This document shows positions 1-6,443 of a DNA stretch of 8,802 nucleotides, one piece after another; position 1 is the stretch's first letter; the number at the start of each line of letters is the position of its first letter. Location of the stretch: assembly GCA_035574455.1 (NCBI GenBank), contig DATLYT010000052.1, positions 1-8,802 of the forward strand, in the 5' to 3' direction. The notes under the pieces were generated by a model. That model was not told the DNA's origin. It saw only the letters and a list, made by a program, of their open reading frames with translations, and searched no databases. The DNA comes from DATLYT01 sp035574455 (GTDB lineage Bacteria; Bacteroidota; Ignavibacteria; UBA10030). Made by a program: the position numbers and the translations under genes.

Positions 1-409
1 GACACGCGATAACGACGGCGTGGCAAACCTTGTGCAAGATACTCGCTATGCAGACTATCTGCCCTTTCGGTTTGAGTTCATGGATGATGCACGAGACCAC
101 AGGGATTCAGTCTACGTGGTGGGGGAATTCAACGGCTGGAGTGTCAGCCCGACCTCGATGATGCAGTATGACCGGGCTATGAAACGTTTCTTTTGGACAA
201 CCACACTCCGTCGTGGCGAATACGATTACCAATACGTTCTTACCAAGGACGGAGAGCAAGACTGGATCGCTCTCGAAGGAAATGACTGGCGGACCGTGAA
301 TGTATACACCGCGCTCGTGTATTATCGAGATGAGCGCTATGGTGGATTCGACCGTATCCTCGGTGTGGTACAAGGGAGAAGCTCTGGTGTCGATAGGACA
401 ACAGAATAA
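1..409 (+). CDS. Type IX secretion system plug protein (DUF5103 family), C-terminal part only
   Basis: This is the 3' end of a gene that starts before the window. The frame is open to the first base, reading TRDNDG before a GTG at 20, so that GTG is unlikely to be the true start. The visible ~135 residues hold one beta-rich domain of the E-set/glycogen-binding-like kind (VYVVGEFNGW), then GEYDYQYV, then an EGNDW...N.YTALVYYR...FDRILGV tail. From memory, this order and tail match the C-terminus of the DUF5103 proteins, which run to roughly 400 residues. Family members act as a periplasmic plug closing the SprA outer-membrane translocon of the T9SS when cargo is absent. The missing N-terminal part should carry a signal peptide and a first beta domain. 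The gene ends with TAA 30 bases before the next start. A stand-alone carbohydrate-binding protein is the alternative, but the LVYYR tail argues against it. Confidence 0.68.
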   Translation, partial: TRDNDGVANLVQDTRYADYLPFRFEFMDDARDHRDSVYVVGEFNGWSVSPTSMMQYDRAMKRFFWTTTLRRGEYDYQYVLTKDGEQDWIALEGNDWRTVNVYTALVYYRDERYGGFDRILGVVQGRSSGVDRTTE

Positions 410-439
410 TTTTGCAGCGCACTTCAGAGAAAGCACAGC

Positions 440-1435
440 ATGAATACCATCTCAGTCGGTGTTATCGGTACAGGACATTTGGGAAGTCTTCACGCGAAGA
501 TGTATGCCAACATCGAGTCTGTCGAGCTGCGCGGGGTCTATGATGTCGATATGGCAAGAGCGGAGCAGGTGGCAGCCCAATACGGGACGAAGGCATATGC
601 AAGTATGGATGACCTTCTCGATAAGGTCGAGGCTGTCAGTATAGCAACAACGACCAAGGCACATTTTTTTGTAGGACAAAAAGCTCTGGAACGCGGTGTT
701 CACGTTTTCATCGAGAAGCCCATCACCGAGACCATTGAGCAAGCAAAGGTCTTAGTCGAACTTGCGGAGCGGAAAAAACTGAAGCTTCAGGTTGGACACA
801 TCGAGCGATTTAATCCGGCGATTCTCGCTCTAGAGCCATATCATCTCAAGCCGATGTTTATCGAGTCTCATCGGCTGGCGCAGTTTAACCCTCGCGGCTC
901 CGATGTTGCCGTCGTCCTCGATTTGATGATTCACGACATCGACCTCATCCTCAGCCTTGTGCATTCTCCCGTGAAGCGCATCGACGCGAACGGTATCGCT
1001 GTCGTGTCGGACAGTGTCGATATCGCCAATGCGCGGCTGCAATTTGAAAGCGGATGTGTCGCAAACGTGACCGCAAGCCGAATCTCCCAGAATAAAATGC
1101 GGAAGATGCGAATGTTCCAGCATGATGCCTACATCTCGGTCGATTTTCAGCAAGGACTGGCAGAAGTGTTCAGGCTTGTCGATGAAGGGGATCCCGCCCT
1201 CAAGCCGACTCTTATGCTCGGTCAAATTGAGCGCGGAGCGAAGAAACGCTTGATCGTGTACGAACAGCCAGACGTCAAGGATGTTAATGCGCTGGAATAC
1301 GAGCTGCGGACATTTGTTGACTCCATTCGCAACGGCAATGAGCCGCCCGTGACCGGTCGCGACGGGTTGCAGGCATTAGAAGTTGCGCAGGAGATCTTAC
1401 AGATCATTGAATCTCAGAAAACTGTTCTTGCATAA
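440..1435 (+). CDS. Gfo/Idh/MocA family NAD(P)-dependent oxidoreductase, GnnA-like (probable sugar-nucleotide dehydrogenase)
   Basis: Cytoplasmic two-domain oxidoreductase of 331 residues, the usual family length. The N-terminal Rossmann fold carries the dinucleotide motif G10-T-G12-H-L-G15, and the family hallmark E92-K93-P94 includes the lysine that normally contacts substrate and cofactor. The C-terminal alpha/beta domain has D161...H165..D168, the usual catalytic Asp/His element, so the enzyme looks intact. The GHIERFNPA stretch (119-127) and the DLMIHDIDLI region resemble a subgroup often found beside lipid A genes, including GnnA, which oxidises the 3-hydroxyl of UDP-GlcNAc so that the aminotransferase GnnB can make UDP-GlcNAc3N. 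That assignment is inference: neither a GnnB-like gene nor any lpx gene is in the window. The ATG at 440 was chosen because the Rossmann strand begins directly after it; the upstream AGAGAAAG is only a weak ribosome site. Probably co-transcribed with both neighbours. Confidence 0.85.
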   Translation: MNTISVGVIGTGHLGSLHAKMYANIESVELRGVYDVDMARAEQVAAQYGTKAYASMDDLLDKVEAVSIATTTKAHFFVGQKALERGVHVFIEKPITETIEQAKVLVELAERKKLKLQVGHIERFNPAILALEPYHLKPMFIESHRLAQFNPRGSDVAVVLDLMIHDIDLILSLVHSPVKRIDANGIAVVSDSVDIANARLQFESGCVANVTASRISQNKMRKMRMFQHDAYISVDFQQGLAEVFRLVDEGDPALKPTLMLGQIERGAKKRLIVYEQPDVKDVNALEYELRTFVDSIRNGNEPPVTGRDGLQALEVAQEILQIIESQKTVLA

Positions 1436-1447
1436 ATCGTTCGTGGA

Positions 1448-2875
1448 ATGAATCAAAAGCTTGACATACAAGAGCCGCTCCTCAAGACTATCGGCAAGCT
1501 TGCCGATCAGGAATCGCTGCGAGCGTATATCGTCGGCGGGTATGTGCGTGATCTTCTGCTTGGCAAGGCAGTGAGGGATATCGACATCGTGGTGATCGGA
1601 AACGGCGTGCAGTTTGGCCGCGTGGTAGAGCGAGCTTTTGGAAAGTCCAACCTTGTGACATACGAGAACTTCGGCACGGCAATGCTTCAACTCGACGATT
1701 GGAAGTTAGAATTCGTTGGGTCGCGAAAAGAGAGTTATGCCAAAAACTCCCGTAAGCCACTGGTGCAGGTTGGCACGCTGGAGGATGATCTGTCCCGGCG
1801 TGACTTTACCGTCAATGCGCTTGCTGTGTCGATCAATAAAGCCGAGTGGGGAAACCTCGTTGACCCGTTTGGCGGTCTCAGAGATCTGGAACGCCGTCTC
1901 CTTCGTACGCCTCTCGATCCCAAAGCAACATTTGATGACGACCCGCTGCGGATTATGCGAGCCTTTCGATTTGCCGCCCAGCTTGGTTTTTCCGTCGAGC
2001 CTTCTATTCTGAAAGCTGCGGAGGAGATGCGCCATCGTCTCAAGATCGTTTCACAAGAACGGATCACCGATGAGTTCTTGAAGATTATGATGAGCCCTAA
2101 GCCCTCCGTCGGCTTGAAGATGATGTACGACACCGGCGTGATGGAGATTGTCTTTCCGGAAGTTGCACAGCTTGCCGGAGTAGACCAGCGGAAGGATCAT
2201 CATCATAAGGATGTTTTTTTACATACCTTAATGGTGGTCGATAACATTTGTGAGATGACGGACGACGTCTGGCTCAGGATGGCGGCTCTCTTGCATGACA
2301 TCGCCAAGCCTCGTACCAAAGCATTCAAAGAGGGGATTGGCTGGACGTTTCACGGACATGAGGAGATTGGCGCGCGCATGGTACAGCCAATCTTCCGCCG
2401 TATGAAGCTACCGATGGAACATCAGCCCATGGTTGAGAAGCTCGTTCGTTTGCATCTCCGTCCCATGGCACTCGTCGATGAGGGTGTGACAGATTCCGCA
2501 GTGCGTCGGCTGATGTTCGAGGCCGGTGAACACCTGGATGACTTGATGAAGCTCTGCCGAGCAGATATCACCTCGAAGAATTTGAAGCTTGTCGAACAGG
2601 TCAAGCGCAACTATGACAACGTGGTGAAGAAAATGGAGGAGGTGGAGGAACGAGACCGCATACGCAATTGGCAGCCGCCGTTACGTGGGGATGAAATCAT
2701 GAGCGTATGTGGAATCGAGCCGGGCCCGTTAGTTGGCAAGCTGAAACAGGCTATCACCGACGCGATTCTCGACGGAAAAATCCCTAATGAGCACGACGCC
2801 GCGCTGAAGTACCTGATGGAAATAAAGGACGAGATCCTTGCTGTAAAGGAGTCCGCCCGTTCCGATGGGGAGTAG
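1448..2875 (+). CDS. cca: CCA-adding tRNA nucleotidyltransferase (class II, HD-domain type)
   Basis: Adds or repairs the 3' CCA end of tRNAs using CTP and ATP without a nucleic-acid template. The head domain shows motif A, VGGYVRDLLLGK (29-40), followed by the metal-binding pair D44 and D46. Motif B is R117-R118-D119 followed by FTVNAL. The nucleotide-selecting EDxxR motif appears as D164-D165-P-L-R168, with Asp replacing the leading Glu but the Asp and Arg that pair with the base kept; RAFRFAAQLGF follows. An HD domain spans about 250-370: H259, H283-D284 and the FHGHE at 301-305 are plausible metal ligands, suggesting phosphohydrolase activity as in some bacterial homologues. The length, 475 residues, suits Bacteroidota-type enzymes. 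The start lies 12 bases after the upstream stop, pointing to read-through transcription. A poly(A) polymerase of the same superfamily is the alternative, since motifs alone do not fully separate the two activities. Confidence 0.88.
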   Translation: MNQKLDIQEPLLKTIGKLADQESLRAYIVGGYVRDLLLGKAVRDIDIVVIGNGVQFGRVVERAFGKSNLVTYENFGTAMLQLDDWKLEFVGSRKESYAKNSRKPLVQVGTLEDDLSRRDFTVNALAVSINKAEWGNLVDPFGGLRDLERRLLRTPLDPKATFDDDPLRIMRAFRFAAQLGFSVEPSILKAAEEMRHRLKIVSQERITDEFLKIMMSPKPSVGLKMMYDTGVMEIVFPEVAQLAGVDQRKDHHHKDVFLHTLMVVDNICEMTDDVWLRMAALLHDIAKPRTKAFKEGIGWTFHGHEEIGARMVQPIFRRMKLPMEHQPMVEKLVRLHLRPMALVDEGVTDSAVRRLMFEAGEHLDDLMKLCRADITSKNLKLVEQVKRNYDNVVKKMEEVEERDRIRNWQPPLRGDEIMSVCGIEPGPLVGKLKQAITDAILDGKIPNEHDAALKYLMEIKDEILAVKESARSDGE

Positions 2876-2878
2876 ACT

Positions 2879-2904
2879 ACTGGTTACTCAAGCGGTCAGT
2901 TTTT
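2879..2904 (+). terminator. Weak candidate intrinsic terminator after the nucleotidyltransferase gene
   Basis: The arms 2879-2885 (ACTGGTT) and 2894-2900 (GGTCAGT) can pair as four Watson-Crick pairs plus three G-T wobbles around an eight-base loop, and five T residues (2900-2904) follow, the first of them closing the stem. The position just past a stop codon and before a new functional block is right for a terminator. The stem is short and weak, so termination would be partial at best. Confidence 0.25.
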
Positions 2905-2976
2905 GAAACTTTCTTCCTCATTTCACGTCTATTACTTAGCTTCTTGAAGAGACACCTACACATTGTTCCTCTAACC

Positions 2977-2988
2977 CATCATCATCAT
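2977..2988 (+). repeat. (CAT)4 trinucleotide run in the efflux operon leader
   Basis: Four perfect CAT units end two bases before the GGAG ribosome site of the channel gene. A tract this short is only mildly prone to slippage. Because it lies outside the coding region, a change in copy number would shift leader length and not the ribosome-site spacing. Confidence 0.6.
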
Positions 2989-3001
2989 TGGAGATAGAGT
3001 T

Positions 3002-4345
3002 ATGAAGCAGTTAGGCTTTTTCATGATCTTGGTAGTGCTGTTGGCTTCCGTCGCAGGAGCACAACCCAAGACCTTGACCTTGCAACAAGCAATCGATATT
3101 GCCCTCGAGCGGAATCTGAACATTCGCCAGGCTGAGAATAATGTGAAGTCTGCGTCAGCCGGTGTGTTGACGGCGTACGGGGCGTACCTCCCGACGCTCT
3201 CCGCATCTGGTGGATGGACGCGTACGCAAACCGAGCGCGCAGCAACGACGCAGCTTATTGGTGGTGTACCCTTTTCTCTTCCTGCAACCACGTCGACGGT
3301 GAACAACTTCTCAACGGGAGTCTCGGTTGGGTATACTATCTTTGATGGGTTCAATCGTGAATCGAATTTCAATCGTGCAGTGTCGAACTCTATCTCGGCG
3401 GAGAAAACAGCGGAACGGACGCGGCAGGCCATTGTCTTCCAGGTTCAGGCAAGCTACCTCACTGTACTACGGAATGAGCAGCTCTTGAGAGTCAGCGAAG
3501 AAAACCTGAAGCGAGATCAGCGTCAGCTCGAACGCATCACGGAGTCGAATAGAGTCGGCGCTCTCTCGATCGGTGATGTCTATCGACAACAGTCTCAAGT
3601 CGCCGCAGATGAGTTGAATCTCATTAACGCCCAGAATGCCTACGATAAGTCAAAAGCCGACCTGCTCGCACTCATCGGTGTGGACGCCTCAGAAGAGTAC
3701 ATTATTGCCGATCCATCGCTGCCGACTGAGCTGGATATGGAGGAACTCGAGCGGACTTCGGCGGCGTATCGAGATTTTATCCAGCTGCGTCAGAAAGCGT
3801 TGAGTTTGCGTCCGGATTATCAGAGTGTTCGTGAAAGCTTCAACGCGGCTGACTGGGGCGTGACGGCTGCTTCGAGTCGTTACTATCCCACGATCAACGC
3901 GTTTGCCGGCTACAACCTTTCCAATACCCAGCTGGAGAACATTCGGGATAATAAAGGAATGAACTGGGGTCTGAGGATCAGCTGGACGCTGTTTGACGGG
4001 TTTGGGACCAACCAGGCCATTCAATCCGCTCTTGCTCAAAGTCGGAATGCCGAGCTTTCGTTACAGCAGGCCGAACGCAACATTAGTGTGGAAGTAAAGA
4101 AGGCGTTACTCGACCTCGAAGCGGCACGCAAGCAGTACGAAGTAAGTCTGAAGAGCGTACAGTCAGCCACGCAGGACCATCGGGTTGCCGAAGAACGGTA
4201 CAATCTTGGCGCAGGGACGCTGGTCGATTTACTCGTGGCGAATGCGGGTCTAGTCAATGCGCAGGCGAGCAAGGTAAACGCGACCTATAACTACATCACG
4301 GCACGGCGAAACCTCGAATTCGTGCTTGCCGAAAAGAGCTATTAA
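3002..4345 (+). CDS. TolC-family outer-membrane efflux channel protein
   Basis: Forms, as a trimer in this family, the outer-membrane barrel and periplasmic alpha-helical tunnel of a tripartite exporter. Residues 1-20 form a signal peptide (Lys2, hydrophobic core, VAGA before a cut near Q21); there is no lipobox cysteine. The mature protein shows the family's internal duplication: GAYLPTLSASGGW (60-72) with YTIFDGF (111-117) in the first half matches SRYYPTINAFAGY (292-304) with WTLFDGF (328-334) in the second. These are the membrane beta strands. The long Gln/Ala/Glu-rich helices between them (about 122-222 and 339-400) make the tunnel. RVGALSIGD (184-192) and NLGAGTLVD (401-409) are the matching helix breaks. 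The length, 447 residues, is typical. First gene of the efflux operon; 42 bases separate it from the adaptor. Substrate cannot be predicted. Confidence 0.92.
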   Translation: MKQLGFFMILVVLLASVAGAQPKTLTLQQAIDIALERNLNIRQAENNVKSASAGVLTAYGAYLPTLSASGGWTRTQTERAATTQLIGGVPFSLPATTSTVNNFSTGVSVGYTIFDGFNRESNFNRAVSNSISAEKTAERTRQAIVFQVQASYLTVLRNEQLLRVSEENLKRDQRQLERITESNRVGALSIGDVYRQQSQVAADELNLINAQNAYDKSKADLLALIGVDASEEYIIADPSLPTELDMEELERTSAAYRDFIQLRQKALSLRPDYQSVRESFNAADWGVTAASSRYYPTINAFAGYNLSNTQLENIRDNKGMNWGLRISWTLFDGFGTNQAIQSALAQSRNAELSLQQAERNISVEVKKALLDLEAARKQYEVSLKSVQSATQDHRVAEERYNLGAGTLVDLLVANAGLVNAQASKVNATYNYITARRNLEFVLAEKSY

Positions 4346-4387
4346 CGCTCGTGCGGTGATGGACGTATTCACAAGGAATCATATTTC

Positions 4388-5668
4388 ATGGCAAACAACG
4401 GAAAGAAATCAAAAAAGAAAGTTATCGTCTTCTCGATCATCGGCGTTGTGCTGATTGCGCTTACCTTGCTGGTTATTTTGGGAAGCAATCGTGAGACGGT
4501 GTTTACCGTTCAGACCGAAAAGATCGAGCGGCGAACGATTACGCAGACGGTTTCAGCGACCGGAAAAATTCAGCCCGAATTGCAGGTGAAAATCAACGCT
4601 GAAGTGAGCGGCGAAATCATTGAGCTGCCGGTACGCGAGGGGCAACGCGTTCGCAAGGGTCAGCTGCTGGTTCGGATTAAACCTGATGCGTATCAGGCAC
4701 AGGTCGAACGTGCCGAAGCAGCGTTGGGCATCGCGAGGGCGAATCTGCAAAAGGCTGAGGCGGATTTCAAAAGGGTATCCGAGTTGTACGCGAAGAAATT
4801 AGTGTCGGATTCTGAGATGGATCTTTCCCGTGCCACATATGAAAGCGCGAGGGCATCGTTTAATCAGGCTTCGGCTGCACTGAAGGAGGCTCGCGAGACG
4901 CTTGCCAAGACTGCGATTTACGCGCCAATGGACGGCGTTGTGAGTCAACTGCTGTCTGAAATCGGTGAGCGGGTGAGCGGTAGCCAGTTTATGCAGGGGA
5001 CGCATATCATGACGATTGCTGACCTCTCGCGGATGGAAGCACGTGTCGATGTCGGAGAAAACGATGTCGTGCTGGTCAGCATCGGTGACACTGCGGCCGT
5101 GGAAGTCGATGCATATCCCGGACAAAAAATCATCGGCACGGTGTCCCGAATTGCCAACACGGCAAAAACCCGCGGTTTGGGGACGCAAGACGAGGTGGTG
5201 AACTTTGAAGTTCGGATTCTCATGCATCCGCCCGCCGGCGTCCAGCTTCGTCCCGGCATGTCGATGACGGCGGATATCTACACCGATACGCGTCAGAATG
5301 TTCTTGCCGTACCCATTCAATCTGTTACCGTTCGGAACCCAAAAGAGAAGGAGGGAGAAGAAAAGGTAGAGGAGCAAGTGGCCGAGGGTGAGGCGACGTT
5401 CGTGAAGAAAGAAGTGAAGAAAAAGGAAGAAGAAAAACTGCAAGAGGTCGTGTTTGTTGTCGAGAACGGACAGGTGAAAGCCATACCGGTGAAGCGAGGC
5501 ATCAGCGATGATACCTACGTTGAAATCGTCGAGGGTGTCACTGAAGCGATGGAGGTTGTGGCTGGTCCATTCAAAGCCATCAATCGTGATCTTGAGGATG
5601 GCTCGAAGGTGAAAGTCGATAACAAGCAGATACGACGCACCGGTAGGTCGATAGCCCAATCCAACTGA
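4388..5668 (+). CDS. MacA/HlyD-family periplasmic adaptor (membrane fusion) protein
   Basis: Bridges the inner-membrane ABC permeases to the TolC-like channel. The N-terminus is short, basic and cytoplasmic (KKSKKK, 7-11 region), followed by one membrane segment at about 12-32 with no cleavage site, so it stays anchored in the inner membrane. Then come the first half of the lipoyl-like domain (65-98, with VSGEIIELPVREGQ), an alpha-helical hairpin (about 101-172), the second lipoyl half (173-210, with IYAPMDGVVS), a beta barrel (about 212-312, ending LAVPIQSV) and a membrane-proximal domain (about 353-411). The last two are separated by a Lys/Glu-rich insert at 317-352 that E. coli MacA, from memory, does not have. 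An AAGGA ribosome site at 4373-4377 supports the ATG. The order with neighbouring ATPase and permease genes makes it a MacA-type rather than an RND-type adaptor. Confidence 0.9.
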   Translation: MANNGKKSKKKVIVFSIIGVVLIALTLLVILGSNRETVFTVQTEKIERRTITQTVSATGKIQPELQVKINAEVSGEIIELPVREGQRVRKGQLLVRIKPDAYQAQVERAEAALGIARANLQKAEADFKRVSELYAKKLVSDSEMDLSRATYESARASFNQASAALKEARETLAKTAIYAPMDGVVSQLLSEIGERVSGSQFMQGTHIMTIADLSRMEARVDVGENDVVLVSIGDTAAVEVDAYPGQKIIGTVSRIANTAKTRGLGTQDEVVNFEVRILMHPPAGVQLRPGMSMTADIYTDTRQNVLAVPIQSVTVRNPKEKEGEEKVEEQVAEGEATFVKKEVKKKEEEKLQEVVFVVENGQVKAIPVKRGISDDTYVEIVEGVTEAMEVVAGPFKAINRDLEDGSKVKVDNKQIRRTGRSIAQSN

Positions 5669-5725
5669 CGGGAGCGATCCACTTTCAACAGAACACAAAT
5701 TCCATGGCATTTTGAAGGAACCGTT

Positions 5726-6442
5726 ATGGCAACTGTCATTCAACTCCAAGAGATCAAGAAAGTGTACATCATGGGCGACACCGAGGTTCATGCCTTAGAT
5801 GGGGTTTCCCTCGAGATTAAGAAGAATGAGTATGTAGCGATTATGGGTCCATCGGGTTCAGGCAAATCGACTTTGATGAATATCATTGGTTGTCTTGATA
5901 CCCCAACCTCTGGCCTGTATCTCTTCAACGGTGTCAATGTCAGTGAGATGAATGACAACCAGCTGGCAAAGATCCGTAATAAGGAAATCGGGTTTGTCTT
6001 TCAGACCTTTAACTTGCTTGCACGATCCGACGCACTCCACAATGTGGAACTCCCTCTTATTTACGGCGGCGTTCCTTCATCGGAGCGTAAGCGTTTAGCC
6101 AAAGAAGCCCTCGAAAAAGTTGGCCTCGCCGAGCGCATGCACCATAAGCCGAATGAGCTCTCGGGCGGTCAACGTCAGCGCGTTGCCATTGCGCGCGCTC
6201 TTGTGAACAACCCTTCGATTATCCTTGCCGACGAACCAACGGGTAACCTCGATACGAAAACCGGCGATGAAATCATGGGACTCTTTGAGAAGCTCCACGA
6301 AGATGGAAACACGATTATCCTTGTGACGCACGAGGAATACATTGCCGAGCACGCCCATCGCATCATCCGGATCCGTGACGGAAAAGTGGAAAGCGATGAA
6401 AAAGTCAATAAACGGAAACGCATAGCCTACGCCCAGGCGTAA
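5726..6442 (+). CDS. ABC transporter ATP-binding protein, MacB/LolD type
   Basis: Cytoplasmic ATPase powering the permeases encoded just downstream. All nucleotide-binding elements are intact: Walker A GPSGSGKST (41-49), Q-loop Q93 in FVFQTFNLL, signature LSGGQ (145-149), Walker B IILADEP (165-171) with catalytic E170, a D-loop (GNLD, 173-176) and H-loop H202. The A-loop position is probably Y14, before the VHALDGVS strand. The closest familiar relatives are the ATPase half of MacB and the lipoprotein-exporter ATPase LolD; context with an adaptor and a TolC-like channel favours an efflux or secretion role. At 238 residues it is a single nucleotide-binding domain with a short basic tail (VNKRKR). 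An AAGGA ribosome site (5715-5719) sits six bases before the ATG. Its stop is one base from the next start, so translation of ATPase and first permease is probably coupled. Confidence 0.94.
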   Translation: MATVIQLQEIKKVYIMGDTEVHALDGVSLEIKKNEYVAIMGPSGSGKSTLMNIIGCLDTPTSGLYLFNGVNVSEMNDNQLAKIRNKEIGFVFQTFNLLARSDALHNVELPLIYGGVPSSERKRLAKEALEKVGLAERMHHKPNELSGGQRQRVAIARALVNNPSIILADEPTGNLDTKTGDEIMGLFEKLHEDGNTIILVTHEEYIAEHAHRIIRIRDGKVESDEKVNKRKRIAYAQA

Positions 6443-6443
6443 C

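Larger units (their letters stand above)
2876..3001 (+). promoter_or_regulatory. Leader region of the efflux operon (promoter inferred, ribosome site seen)
   Basis: This 126-base gap separates two functional blocks and is the longest non-coding stretch in the window, so a promoter for the efflux genes probably lies here. What is visible is a clear GGAG ribosome site at 2990-2993, eight bases before the ATG at 3002, and an AT-richer stretch with TTGAAA at 2903-2908 and TATTAC at 2930-2935. Their 21-base spacing is too long for a good sigma-70 pair. TTTG at 2902-2905 could serve as a Bacteroidota -33 element, but no good TAnnTTTG partner follows. No operator palindrome is convincing. The promoter is therefore inferred from position, not read from a motif. 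Confidence 0.35.

Noticed and set aside
830..1225. A 131-codon minus-strand frame inside the oxidoreductase gene.
   Set aside because: It lies wholly antisense to the catalytic domain of an intact enzyme and shows no domain or ribosome site of its own.
2871..2881. The 11-base palindrome AGTAGACTACT overlapping the stop codon of the nucleotidyltransferase gene, as an operator or hairpin.
   Set aside because: The arms are only five bases with a one-base centre, so a stable hairpin cannot form as drawn, and no second copy appears near the efflux operon.
4799..5791. A 330-codon open frame on the minus strand, antisense to the adaptor gene and the start of the ATPase gene.
   Set aside because: Its translation is a His/Phe/Leu-rich shadow of the adaptor, with runs such as FFFFLFLHFF that merely mirror the Lys/Glu-rich insert. 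The plus-strand frame encodes a complete, recognisable domain order.
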